Part shown: in pieces, positions 1-8,061 of the stretch
How the letters are laid out: every line of letters begins with the position of its first letter
Position numbering within the stretch: the first letter of the stretch is position 1
Source: Nocardia jinanensis
Lineage (GTDB): Bacteria; Actinomycetota; Actinomycetes; Mycobacteriales; Mycobacteriaceae
DNA: 64,000 nt
Reading direction: 5' to 3'
Assembly (NCBI RefSeq): GCF_014645735.1
Contig: NZ_BMMH01000004.1
Span: forward strand, 395,405-459,404
The notes under the pieces: model-generated
The model's database searches: none
The model's input: the letters and a program-made list of their open reading frames with translations, nothing else
What the model was told of the DNA's origin: nothing
Translations under genes and position numbers: made by a program

Positions 1-47
1 CCGTCGTCGATAGTGCTCGGCGACATCCCTGGCGAGGATTCCGGCAT
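1..47 (-). CDS. 5' end of a protein running off the left edge (partial)
   Basis: An ATG at 47-45 on the minus strand is preceded by a GAGGG ribosome-binding site with 5-6 nt spacing, and the frame stays open to the window edge (first residues MPESSPGMSPSTIDD). Only 15 residues are visible, so the product cannot be named. It would be the next gene downstream of the crotonase-fold gene, about 160 bp after its stop, possibly part of the same operon. Confidence 0.35.
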   Translation of the reverse strand, partial: MPESSPGMSPSTIDD

Positions 48-206
48 ATGACACCCTCGACTCGCGCGGAAATATGCCCATCGCCTCCGTGCTTCGCGAT
101 CGGTGCTCTCCTGGTGGTGCTTTCGCGCGGGGCGTGCGCACCACCGAGTACCGTGCCGACGACCTGACCATCGTCACAGCAGAATCCGATCTACCCGGCG
201 AACTTT

Positions 207-1004
207 TCAAGTCTGGTTCGCGTCCGAGAAGGACGCCCCTGGCCGGGGCAGGGGCAAACCCTGTGTTCCGGCTGATCCGGGTCGATCTGGTCGCCCGGCC
301 GTCAGCCAGGCATCGAGCCGGGTGACGGCGCTGTCGCGGGGGTTGTCGAGCGTGTTTGCACCGACATCGAGGAGATACCGCTTCATCAGTCGCAGTGCAC
401 CGCGTTCCAGTGACATCAGGTGGTCGCAGAGTTCGGTGGTGTGCTCGTCGAGTCGACCATCGGCTACGACACGACTGATCAGCTGTACGCGCAGTGCCTC
501 CTCGGCCGATAAGGAACGCCCGGTGAAGATCAGATCCGCGGCCGGCTTGTGGCCGACATAGCGGGGTAGGTATTCCGCGACGATCAACGGGGCCAGTCCG
601 TGGAGTACTTCGTCGAAGGCGAAGGAGGCACTCTCTTCCGCGATGGTCAGATCGGATTGCACAGCAAGGCCTGCCCCGAAGCCGAAGGCCCGGCCGCGGA
701 CAGCGCAGATGCTGATGCCGGGGAACCCACGTAGCGCGTCGTTGGCGGTGAGGATCATCCGAAGCGAGCTGTCACGGCTCAAACCCTCGACACGCTCGTT
801 CTGATCGCGGCCCAGCGTGAACTCGTCGCCCGCGGACCGTATGACCAGTAAGAGGGCGTTCTCGATGGTCGCTGCTTCGAAGGCTTCGATGAGCAATCGC
901 ATCGCGTCCACGGTGATCAGATCGGTCGCGCTGTCGATGACCACGTCCATGACCGCACCGCGCAGTTCGGATCGGATCGGCTTGTGACGGTCCGGCACGA
1001 TCAC
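207..1004 (-). CDS. enoyl-CoA hydratase/isomerase (crotonase) family protein
   Basis: The 265-aa product has the crotonase fold: a short beta start (RSELRGAVMDVVID), the first CoA/oxyanion segment around GDEFTLGRD, and the second oxyanion segment GRAFGFGAGLAVQSDL in mid-protein, followed by FDEVLHGLAP where family members carry catalytic acids. The family acts on acyl-CoA thioesters (hydration, isomerisation, C-C cleavage); the exact reaction is not readable here. The GTG start at 1004 is chosen because it overlaps the upstream stop as GTGA; the open frame extends further upstream but that part is antisense-like. It is the last clearly visible gene of the 0.2-4.9 kb operon. Confidence 0.85.
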   Translation of the reverse strand: MIVPDRHKPIRSELRGAVMDVVIDSATDLITVDAMRLLIEAFEAATIENALLLVIRSAGDEFTLGRDQNERVEGLSRDSSLRMILTANDALRGFPGISICAVRGRAFGFGAGLAVQSDLTIAEESASFAFDEVLHGLAPLIVAEYLPRYVGHKPAADLIFTGRSLSAEEALRVQLISRVVADGRLDEHTTELCDHLMSLERGALRLMKRYLLDVGANTLDNPRDSAVTRLDAWLTAGRPDRPGSAGTQGLPLPRPGASFSDANQT

Positions 1005-2179
1005 ACTTCCTTCGGCGCAGGGGGAACACGCAGTCCACGACGTTCGAGGATCGGGACGACGTTGTCGACAAAGAATTCGAGTTCGGGCTGATAGTCGTAG
1101 AACCCGATCTGTACCCCGCCCACCCCGGCGCGCTGCAGGCCCTCGAGCTGGTCGGCGACTTCCGTGGGATCTCCGACGATCTGGATATGCCCGCCGACCA
1201 CCCGATCCGCCGGTACATGCTCGGGCCATCCCTGCGCATCGCCGGCCCGGTGCCGGGCGTCGTAGTTGACGATCGACCCCGTGTCGGGGACCGCCGCGAT
1301 CGCCTCGTACGCCGCGACCGCCTGGTCATGAGTTTCCCGGCAGACGATCATCGGGAAGACGATCGTACGGTGGTCCCGGCCGGTCCTCTCGTACGCGCGG
1401 TCGATCTCGGTGGTGATGGCGGGAATCGACTGCATCGCCTTCTCGTAGGGAGCACCCGACTTGCTGGAGGTGAAGATGATGTCGGAATGTTGTGCCGCGT
1501 AGTCGAAACCGGCGGCCGAGGCGCTGGCCGACACCATGATCGGGCGGCCGAAGGCCGGCCGGGGTGACACATAGGCATCCTGCAGGTCGTACCAGGTGCC
1601 CTCGAAGGTCAGATTCTCCGCGCCGAGCCAGAGATCCTCCATTATCGAGGCGAATTCGTCGGCCCGTCGATAGCGCTCGTCGTGTTCGATTCGTTTCATA
1701 CCGAACATCAGTGGCTCGCGGGCGTCGTATCCCGTGACGATGTTGAGCCCGAAACGACCGCCGGCGATGTGGTCCGCTGTCGCCGCGAATCGGGCGAGCA
1801 TCAGCGGATGCCAGGACCCGTAGAGGACGTGAACCGTGGAAATGGTGATGATGCGCGAGGTGACGGGAGCGAGCGCCACAGTGGAGATGAACGGGTCCAG
1901 GAAGTTTTCGCGGTAGTTCGATTCACCCCCGAAGCCACCTTTGCCGACCCACTGCTGGAGCCCGAATACGAAATCGAAACCCGCTTCCTCCGCTCGGGTC
2001 GTCAGCCGCCGGTTGAAATCGAAGTCCCATCGCGTTCCGCGGGGCAGCAGCGACTGGGAGAAGCCGCCGGTCTGTGTCGGTAAGAAGAGGCCGAGCATCA
2101 GTGGCTGCCGGGCTGCGTTCGACAGGGGACTGTGCGGGTCCTCGAGTGGAGACGGTGCGCGGTTGAGAGCGTGCGGCAT
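1001..2179 (-). CDS. LLM-class flavin-dependent monooxygenase (RutA/DmoA-like)
   Basis: The 392-aa protein has the bacterial luciferase-like TIM barrel: an early flavin-side strand (LGLFLPTQ), a long variable N-terminal excursion typical of the RutA/dimethylsulfide monooxygenase branch, then STVHVLYGSWHPL, GRFGLNIVTGYD and the C-terminal GDPTEVADQLEGL segment. Such enzymes use reduced FMN from a partner reductase to oxygenate small organic substrates. The ATG at 2179 has a GAAAGAA-type ribosome-binding site; an in-frame start 17 codons upstream is less likely. It sits 47 bp after the transporter and overlaps the crotonase-fold gene by 4 nt, so it is probably translated from the same mRNA. No flavin reductase is visible nearby. 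Confidence 0.88.
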   Translation of the reverse strand: MPHALNRAPSPLEDPHSPLSNAARQPLMLGLFLPTQTGGFSQSLLPRGTRWDFDFNRRLTTRAEEAGFDFVFGLQQWVGKGGFGGESNYRENFLDPFISTVALAPVTSRIITISTVHVLYGSWHPLMLARFAATADHIAGGRFGLNIVTGYDAREPLMFGMKRIEHDERYRRADEFASIMEDLWLGAENLTFEGTWYDLQDAYVSPRPAFGRPIMVSASASAAGFDYAAQHSDIIFTSSKSGAPYEKAMQSIPAITTEIDRAYERTGRDHRTIVFPMIVCRETHDQAVAAYEAIAAVPDTGSIVNYDARHRAGDAQGWPEHVPADRVVGGHIQIVGDPTEVADQLEGLQRAGVGGVQIGFYDYQPELEFFVDNVVPILERRGLRVPPAPKEV

Positions 2180-2226
2180 ATGCGGGTTCTTTCTTGTTCC
2201 TGGAGTTCGACCGGTACGGCGGTGGA

Positions 2227-3570
2227 TCACACACCGTCGGGCAGCGGTCTACCTCTGGTCTCCGGCCCGATCACCGGGGTGATCAGAACGCCGATGCCGT
2301 AGGCGACACAACCGATAACGATGGCTGCTGCCGCGATGGATCCGAATGCCGTGATCAAGGCGGGTGTCACCAACGCTCCGATCGCGGCGGGAAAACGGGC
2401 GAGGTTGAAGACCACCGACATGGCGGTGGCACGAATGTTGGTGGGGAACAGCTCGCTCGGATAGAGCGCGAGCCAGGTCATCTGACCGAGCGTGAAGAAG
2501 CCGTTGACGAAGGCCAGTACGATCAGCTGTGTCCTGTTGTCGGGCACCAGGAAGAACACGGGCGTCATGATCACCGAGCCGGCGAAGAAGGCACACAGCA
2601 CCGGTTTGCGACCGAGAATATCGGTGAGCCATCCCATGGCGAGGTAGCCCAGAACTCCCGCGGCGTTGTAACTCACGATCACCAACGTCATGGATGTGGC
2701 GAGATCGTCCACCTGGCCGGCCATCACCGACCGGGCGTACTCCGGTACCCAGGTCGATACCGCCCACCAGCCGAGCATGGAAGCCAGAGCCGCTACGAGC
2801 AGTCGCCAGACCTGGCGGCGCCGGGCCCGGTCGGAGAACAACTGGACCAGGTGGGGCTTCGCCAGAATTCGGCTCTCCGGTGCGATATCCGCGCCGGTGT
2901 TCACGAGGTCCTCGACCCGCCGTCGTTCGAGATCTGCCCGTTTCCACAGCACCGAATCCTCGACATTGCGCCGGACGAAAAGGACCAGGAGCGCGGGCAG
3001 GACCCCGATCACGTACATCCAGCGCCAATCGCCGGAATTGCCGTTGTTCACCAGCTGCCACAGCCCGGTCGCGAGGAGGAACCCGACTCCGAACCCGCTC
3101 TGCAGGAATGCGATACGACGCCCACGTGTCCGCGGCGCGGCAGTCTCTGAGACAAGGGAACTGCCACCGCCCCACTCGGCGCCCATACCGAGCCCGGTGA
3201 AGAACCGCAACACCAGCAGAACCGCGTAGTTCGGCGAGAGCGCGGTCAGACCGGCACACACGGCATACCACAGGATCGAGACCATCATGACGCGGCGACG
3301 ACCGAACCTGTCGGCGAGTGTGCCGGAAACCAAGCCGCCGATGGCCCACGAAACCAGGGTGACCGCGAGGATGCCACCCACGTAGACCGGTGCCGTCTGA
3401 GAGGTTCCGGGGCCGACCAGGTCGTTGACCACCAGGGAGGCAACGAGCACTGTCGCGAACGTCTCGTACCCGTCGAACATCCAGCCGAGGTACGCGCCGG
3501 CAAACGCGTTCCGGCGTTGGGCTCGGGTTTCGACGACCGCTCCGGCGACCGGGGGCGATGTCGTGGTCAC
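2227..3570 (-). CDS. MFS transporter, metabolite:H+ symporter type
   Basis: This 447-aa membrane protein has twelve predicted hydrophobic segments, the MFS motif A (ADRFGRRRV) after helix 2, a repeat of it (TDILGRKPV) in the second half, and a GAEWGGGSSLVSE segment in helix 5 that is typical of metabolite:H+ symporters (MHS family) that carry aromatic or other organic acids. The GTG start at 3570 overlaps the upstream stop as GTGA. Position inside an IclR-controlled catabolic operon suggests that it imports the operon's substrate, an organic acid. Confidence 0.9.
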   Translation of the reverse strand: MTTTSPPVAGAVVETRAQRRNAFAGAYLGWMFDGYETFATVLVASLVVNDLVGPGTSQTAPVYVGGILAVTLVSWAIGGLVSGTLADRFGRRRVMMVSILWYAVCAGLTALSPNYAVLLVLRFFTGLGMGAEWGGGSSLVSETAAPRTRGRRIAFLQSGFGVGFLLATGLWQLVNNGNSGDWRWMYVIGVLPALLVLFVRRNVEDSVLWKRADLERRRVEDLVNTGADIAPESRILAKPHLVQLFSDRARRRQVWRLLVAALASMLGWWAVSTWVPEYARSVMAGQVDDLATSMTLVIVSYNAAGVLGYLAMGWLTDILGRKPVLCAFFAGSVIMTPVFFLVPDNRTQLIVLAFVNGFFTLGQMTWLALYPSELFPTNIRATAMSVVFNLARFPAAIGALVTPALITAFGSIAAAAIVIGCVAYGIGVLITPVIGPETRGRPLPDGV

Positions 3571-4019
3571 GACGGACTCTTGGTGGTCAGTGCGGGAATC
3601 CGCGCTGTCAGAAAATCTACCGCGGCGACGGCGACATCATGATCCTGTGCCGAGTTTCCACCGCTGATGCCGATACCACCGACCACGGCCCCGCCGTCCT
3701 CCACGATGTGGACGCCGCCGCCGATCGCGGTGAAGTGACCTCCGTTGGTGCCGTCGATACCCCACGCCGGCGCTCCGGGCCGGGAAACCTCGGCGTAGAA
3801 CGTCGTATGGTTGCGCGCACCGGCGGAGGTGAAAGCCTTGTCGATCGCGATCGAGATACTCGTGGGCTTCGCGCCGTCTTCCCGTACGAAGGTCACCAGG
3901 TTGCCGCTTTCGTCGGCCACCGCGATACACATCGCGATACCGATCTCGGTGGCTCGGCGCCGAGCTCCCTCGACGAGAATCTCCGCTTCTTCCAGGCCCA
4001 ATCTACGAATGGTCTGCAT
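3567..4019 (-). CDS. GlcG/HbpS-family (DUF336) protein
   Basis: The 150-aa product matches the GlcG/HbpS fold: an N-terminal helix (EEAEILVEGARRRATEIG), the strand IAVADESGNLVTFVRED, a lysine-rich helix (AIDKAFTSAGA), and the glycine-rich C-terminal part (IGGGVHIVEDGGAVVGGIGISGG). Members are small cytosolic or secreted proteins, some binding haem or cobalamin; in catabolic operons their role is poorly understood. The ATG at 4019 shares one base with the upstream stop (TGATG), indicating translational coupling. No signal peptide is visible. Confidence 0.85.
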   Translation of the reverse strand: MQTIRRLGLEEAEILVEGARRRATEIGIAMCIAVADESGNLVTFVREDGAKPTSISIAIDKAFTSAGARNHTTFYAEVSRPGAPAWGIDGTNGGHFTAIGGGVHIVEDGGAVVGGIGISGGNSAQDHDVAVAAVDFLTARIPALTTKSPS

Positions 4020-4936
4020 CAGTTCGTCACTCCGGAGTTCGTCTCGACGGCCGGCAGGTCCGGCCACGTCTTGGTTATCTCGGCAATGGCCTCCAGGACC
4101 GGCGCGGGCGGCGCGTCGAATGGGACGGCCGGTGATCCCAGCGGCCTGCCGATCGCTTGCATGGCAGCTTTCGCGAGAGGCAGCAGGCCGTGACCCGCCC
4201 ACGCGGCCGGTAGGCGGGCGACCATCGACTGGGCACGTCCTGCTCGGGCAAGATCGGCCGCGGCCACGGCATCGCGAATTTCTGCCCCGACGAGCGTGAA
4301 AGGAGGCGGCATCATCGCGCCCGCCCCGCCGCTGAGGAGGATGGCGAGCATCGGTTGCACGGTCCCGAGATATTGCGCATGACCCGCGTCTTGAATTTCG
4401 GCGACCGCACGAAGGTTGCGCGATATGTCGCGTGAGCTGTCCTTCAGTGCCACCACGCCGTCGACGGCACATGCCTCGACGAGGAGATCGAAAGCGGGGT
4501 CGGCGCCGAGTCCCGGCTGGTGGTACAGCACGAGGGGCAGCGGGCTCCGATCCGCGACCTGCTGCACATAGGACAGCAATTCGTGCCGCCCGGGAGTTCC
4601 GCCCCAGGGGCGCTGCGGCAGCAGGAGCTGGCCGAACTCGGCACCTGCGTCCGCGGCGATCTCGGCCAGCTCGACAGCTTCCGCGACGGTGGGGGCGCTG
4701 ATGCCGGCGAGCACCCTGGTCCGGCCCCGGAGTGCCTGAACCGCTGCCACGAGGAGTTCGCGGCGCTGCGGGTTTGTGAGAGTCCGGTATTCGGATACTT
4801 CGGCCCCCAGCACGCTGACTGCGTCGCAGTGCCCGGTCAGGAAGTCGTACTCACCTTCCAACAGACCGCGGTCGGGATTGCCGTCTTCGGCGAACGGGGT
4901 CAGCAGTGCGCCGACGACCCCTGTCAGCGGATTCAT
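4019..4936 (-). CDS. dihydrodipicolinate synthase (DapA)-family aldolase/lyase
   Basis: The 305-aa protein is a DapA-type (beta/alpha)8 enzyme. Tyr138 (LVLYHQP) and Lys165 (VVALKDSS) match the catalytic Tyr and Schiff-base Lys of class I aldolases of this family. The N-terminal GVVGALLTPF is the usual family start, and the ATG at 4936 has a strong GAGGAG ribosome-binding site. Because it lies in a catabolic operon with a transporter and no lysine-biosynthesis genes, a role in cleaving or forming a 2-oxo acid is more likely than lysine synthesis; the substrate is unknown. It is probably the first gene of the operon, 47 bp after the IclR gene. Confidence 0.88.
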   Translation of the reverse strand: MNPLTGVVGALLTPFAEDGNPDRGLLEGEYDFLTGHCDAVSVLGAEVSEYRTLTNPQRRELLVAAVQALRGRTRVLAGISAPTVAEAVELAEIAADAGAEFGQLLLPQRPWGGTPGRHELLSYVQQVADRSPLPLVLYHQPGLGADPAFDLLVEACAVDGVVALKDSSRDISRNLRAVAEIQDAGHAQYLGTVQPMLAILLSGGAGAMMPPPFTLVGAEIRDAVAAADLARAGRAQSMVARLPAAWAGHGLLPLAKAAMQAIGRPLGSPAVPFDAPPAPVLEAIAEITKTWPDLPAVETNSGVTN

Positions 4937-4982
4937 GTTCACTCCTCGATGTGTGTCGGTACCGCGGCGGATTACGCCGACA

Positions 4983-5795
4983 TCAGGCGTCGCCTGGGCG
5001 CGGGCTGCCCAGCGTCCTGATCGCGTCGCGCGCGCCCCGCAGGGCCACGAGCGCGGTGTCCCGATCGACCCGGTGGTGGGGACCCACCAACGTGAGCGCC
5101 GTTGTTCGCAGACCGAACTCGTCGTACAGCGGAATGGAGACAGCCGATGCGTGGTCGACGAACGCGTCGACCGTATGAGCGAAACCGGCCGAGTGCACTG
5201 CCGCGATCTGCTCTTCGGCGGCCACCGCGACGCCGCTCGCCCGAAGGGACTCTCGCTGGTCAGCCGTGGTCGCAAACGCCAACAGGACAAGATTGGAGGC
5301 GCCGTCACGCAGCGGCAGCCGGCTGCCGACGCGAATATCGGCGCTGACCACCCGGTCGCTCTCCGCCCGCTGCACGATCAGCCCGGCGTCGTTGTCGAGC
5401 GCGGCGATCGTGGCGCATTCACCGGTGGCGGCGGCCACCTGTTCGAGAACTCGCTGGACTTTTTCGCCCAGTCCGGATTGCCGAAGTGCGGCCTGCCCGA
5501 TACGCACGGGCAGCAGGCTCAGGTGATAGTGGCCGAGGGCGTTCTGTTCGACCCATCCGGAAGCCACCAGGGTCGAGAGCTGTTTGTGAACCGTGCCTCG
5601 CGACGATCCGAGCAGCTGAGCCAGCTCGGAAACTCCCACGGGCGCCGCGCACTGCGCCATGACCTCGAGCACCCGCAGCGTCTTCCGACTGGAAGTCAGG
5701 ACGTGCGGTCCGGACTCGGCCACTGGCGTATTCGATACGGAGACGCTGTCATCAAACACGATACGAAGGGTGGTAGGCCGCCGACGTTCGATCAA
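4983..5795 (-). CDS. IclR-family transcriptional regulator
   Basis: The 270-aa protein has a winged helix at about residues 38-95 (GVSELAQLLG, recognition segment SRGTVHKQLSTL) and a C-terminal IclR effector domain (GSRLPLRDGASNLVLLAF, then SIPLYDEFG). It is encoded directly upstream of and in line with the DapA-GlcG-MFS-monooxygenase-crotonase operon and probably controls it in response to the pathway substrate. The start at 5795 is tentative: the first 20-30 residues are not conserved-looking and an internal GTG could be used. Confidence 0.85.
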   Translation of the reverse strand: MIERRRPTTLRIVFDDSVSVSNTPVAESGPHVLTSSRKTLRVLEVMAQCAAPVGVSELAQLLGSSRGTVHKQLSTLVASGWVEQNALGHYHLSLLPVRIGQAALRQSGLGEKVQRVLEQVAAATGECATIAALDNDAGLIVQRAESDRVVSADIRVGSRLPLRDGASNLVLLAFATTADQRESLRASGVAVAAEEQIAAVHSAGFAHTVDAFVDHASAVSIPLYDEFGLRTTALTLVGPHHRVDRDTALVALRGARDAIRTLGSPRPGDA

Positions 5796-6126
5796 CGGTT
5801 GGGTGTCGCGTGATTCGTACTCTTGACGGTGAGGACATTCAGGTGTTAAAGGTCGCCGATGGCCTGGGCGGCGGGGGAACCATGACCCATCGAGAAGGTA
5901 GCCCCGGGGCCGCTGTCGGGACGGTCTTCAGCGCGGCCGCGAGCGTCGGAGTCACTCTCGTCGGAGTAGTGGATGACGAGCCGGCCCGGCCTGCGTCGTC
6001 GAGGCGAGAAGCGTAGTGCGCTGATCCCTTCTCGCCGGTATCGGCCGCGTTCGACGGGAGAAGACGATGGCCTCGACTTCTGACCCGGTGCCGCCGTTGC
6101 GGGGTTCGGTCCAACTCGGTTCGGGG
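5796..6126. other. intergenic region without a convincing gene
   Basis: This 331-bp gap holds only short overlapping open frames with biased, arginine-rich translations. It must contain the promoter of the IclR gene at its left side and the 3' flank of the VOC gene at its right side. No hairpin or repeat stands out by eye. Confidence 0.5.
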
Positions 6127-6495
6127 TCAGGCCGAGCGGAGGCAGAAGGGATGTCCGGCGGGGCTGGCATAAACTCGGGAGCCCTGCTGGGCGGAGGCGA
6201 CGATATCGTCCGTCGGTCGCAGTCGTCGGCCTCCGGCGTCGAGCACCCGCTCGTCGGCGGCCCTCGGGTCGTCCGTGGCGAGGTCGAAGTGCATCTGCTG
6301 GGAGATTCCTTCGGGCCATTGGGGTGGCTGATGACCGGGGGCGTGCTGGATCACGATCGTGGGGAATTCGTCGACCCGCAGAAAGTGGTGCGTCGGCGTC
6401 TTCGTGATCGAGCCGCCCAGCAGCCGGTGCCAGAACGCGCTCTCCCTCTCCGGGTCCGCGGCTTCGATGATCAGTGACGTCAGGCTGACGTTCAT
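6127..6495 (-). CDS. VOC-family (glyoxalase-like) protein
   Basis: The 122-aa product is a single vicinal-oxygen-chelate domain: it starts with the typical beta-alpha unit (LIIEAADPERESAFWHRLLG), has a central HFLRVDE strand, and ends with SRVYASPAGHPFCL, where family members carry a metal ligand region and a terminal strand. The ATG follows GAGGAG with 4-nt spacing. It lies 28 bp after the SDR gene on the same strand, so it is likely co-transcribed and controlled by the divergent TetR gene. The substrate is unknown. Confidence 0.83.
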   Translation of the reverse strand: MNVSLTSLIIEAADPERESAFWHRLLGGSITKTPTHHFLRVDEFPTIVIQHAPGHQPPQWPEGISQQMHFDLATDDPRAADERVLDAGGRRLRPTDDIVASAQQGSRVYASPAGHPFCLRSA

Positions 6496-6523
6496 GGGTC
6501 TCCTCGATTCTTGTTCGATGTGT

Positions 6524-7297
6524 TCAGACCGCGGGGATGATGCCGCCGTCGACCCGGAACTGCGCGCCGGTGAGCCATTTGGCGCGGCCGGAGGCGAGGA
6601 ATGCGATCATTTCCGCGACGTCCTCGGGTTGGCCGGGATGTCCCATGGGCACCTTCAGGTGGTCCACGATCTGCTGCTCGACGTCGTCGATGCCGACTCC
6701 TCGGCTGTCGGCCAGCTGCTGGAGATGATCGATCGCTCCCTCGGTGACGATGAAACCCGGCAGCACGCACACCACGCGCACACCGTGTTTTCCCACCGCC
6801 GTCGCCAGCTCGCGGCTGTAGGCGTTGAGGGCCGCTTTCGCCGCGGCATACGACGCCTCGGCAGGTTGAGGGAGGTGGCTGGCGATGGAGGAGACGTGCA
6901 CCACGACGCCGGAGCCACGCTCGACCATCCCGGGGACGAGGGCCCGGTCGAGACGGACCGCGCTGAGCAGGTTCATCTCCAGATCGGCGAGCCAGGATGC
7001 GTCGGACCGCTCCAGAGTCGGCGTCGGCCCGGTTGCGGCTCCCGCGTTGTCGACCAGGACATCGATGCCGCCGACGCTGTCCAGTACGCGTCGCCCGAGT
7101 TCGGCGACTCCCGCCTCCGACCGCAGGTCGGCGGGAATGAAGGTAGCGGGCAAGTCTTGCGGGGGTGGTGTTCGCGAGGCCGTCACCACGATGGCACCGG
7201 CGGCGGCGAAGCGGCGGGCCGTCGCTTCGCCCAGGCCTCGACTACCCCCGGTCACCAGCACTCGCAGGCCGGCGAGCCCTTCGTGCTCGAACGTCAC
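6524..7297 (-). CDS. SDR-family oxidoreductase
   Basis: This 257-aa short-chain dehydrogenase has the nucleotide motif TGGSRGLG near residue 16, the DNAGA variant of the NNAG motif, the catalytic Ser in VSSIAS and the YAAAK catalytic pair. The C-terminal WLTGAQFRVDGG is typical of classical SDRs. The GTG start at 7297 follows AAGGAG with 7-nt spacing. It is divergent from a TetR gene, and the 80-bp gap contains an inverted repeat, so repression by the TetR protein is likely. The substrate, an alcohol or ketone, is not predictable. Confidence 0.88.
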   Translation of the reverse strand: MTFEHEGLAGLRVLVTGGSRGLGEATARRFAAAGAIVVTASRTPPPQDLPATFIPADLRSEAGVAELGRRVLDSVGGIDVLVDNAGAATGPTPTLERSDASWLADLEMNLLSAVRLDRALVPGMVERGSGVVVHVSSIASHLPQPAEASYAAAKAALNAYSRELATAVGKHGVRVVCVLPGFIVTEGAIDHLQQLADSRGVGIDDVEQQIVDHLKVPMGHPGQPEDVAEMIAFLASGRAKWLTGAQFRVDGGIIPAV

Positions 7298-7317
7298 AGG
7301 CGTACTCCTTCGGTAAG

Positions 7318-7363
7318 GTGAACCCGACTCCGGAAACTGTACACATAAGCGGAGTCGGACTCA
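7318..7363. promoter_or_regulatory. probable TetR operator between divergent genes
   Basis: A perfect 9-bp inverted repeat CCGACTCCG (7324-7332) and CGGAGTCGG (7350-7358) is separated by 17 bp; outer GTGA and TCAC bases extend the symmetry to 13 of 15 positions per arm. It lies between the divergent SDR and TetR start codons, the usual position for a TetR autoregulatory operator. Confidence 0.65.
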
Positions 7364-7378
7364 CTTTATGGAGGACCG

Positions 7379-7951
7379 TTGCCGTCACCACGTCCGCTGC
7401 GCGCCGATGCCCGCCGCAATCGTGCAGCGCTGCTGGCCGCTGCGCGCGAGGCGCTACTCGCCGACAGTGACGCCTATGTGGAGGAGATCGCTCGCCGGGC
7501 CGGCGTATCCGTCGGCACCCTCTACCGCCACTTCGACACGCGCGAAGCGCTCGTCGCGGAGGTGTACCGGCACGAAGTGGCCGAGCTCTGCGCAACCCCC
7601 ACCCGCCTGCTCGAGCTACACGCTCCGGACGAAGCTCTGCGCACCTTTCTGTTACTGCTCGTGGAGCACGCGGCAGTGGGCAGAGGTATGGGTGAGGTGC
7701 TGGAGAGCATCATGGCCACCGACTCTCCGGTCTTCGCCGACACCCGCAACGAGATGGCCGACGCCCTCGACGAGCTGCTCACCGCAGGCGTTGCCGCAGG
7801 GCTCCTGCGCGAGGGCGTCGGTGGGCGAATCGTCCTGCGTGCTCTCGGTGGCATCTGCGGATTGCGTACCGCCGGTTGGAAGGATGACGCGGTAAAGATC
7901 GCCACGATCATGTATGACGGGTTGCGTTACGGTGCAACGAAATATGGCTAG
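7379..7951 (+). CDS. TetR-family transcriptional regulator
   Basis: The 190-aa protein has an N-terminal TetR helix-turn-helix (YVEEIARRAGVSVGTLYRHFDTREALVAEVY, residues about 33-63) and an all-helical ligand domain. The C-terminal part (VLRALGGICGL) resembles the SCO1712/SBT1-like TetR C-terminal family often found beside SDR genes. The likely start is TTG at 7379, 5 bp after GGAGG; an ATG 11 bp upstream is out of frame. It is divergent from the SDR-VOC pair and probably represses it. Confidence 0.85.
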   Translation: MPSPRPLRADARRNRAALLAAAREALLADSDAYVEEIARRAGVSVGTLYRHFDTREALVAEVYRHEVAELCATPTRLLELHAPDEALRTFLLLLVEHAAVGRGMGEVLESIMATDSPVFADTRNEMADALDELLTAGVAAGLLREGVGGRIVLRALGGICGLRTAGWKDDAVKIATIMYDGLRYGATKYG

Positions 7952-8003
7952 ATCGGCCGGGTACTGATCCACCTGCGCGCCATCGCATTCCCGGATGGAA
8001 ACA

Positions 8004-8039
8004 CCCGCCGGAATCGCCGTACAGGCGGATTCCGGCGGG
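8004..8039. terminator. bidirectional hairpin terminator
   Basis: A perfect 12-bp inverted repeat (CCCGCCGGAATC at 8004-8015, GATTCCGGCGGG at 8028-8039) encloses a 12-base loop, between the convergent TetR and ALDH stops. There is no long T tract, as is usual in high-GC actinobacteria. Confidence 0.7.
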
Positions 8040-8061
8040 CGGATCACTGGCCGATCGTACG

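Noticed and set aside
2194..3150. 318-codon plus-strand frame
   Set aside because: It is antisense to a well-supported MFS transporter gene and its translation is His/Gly/Asp-rich, typical of a shadow frame in high-GC DNA.
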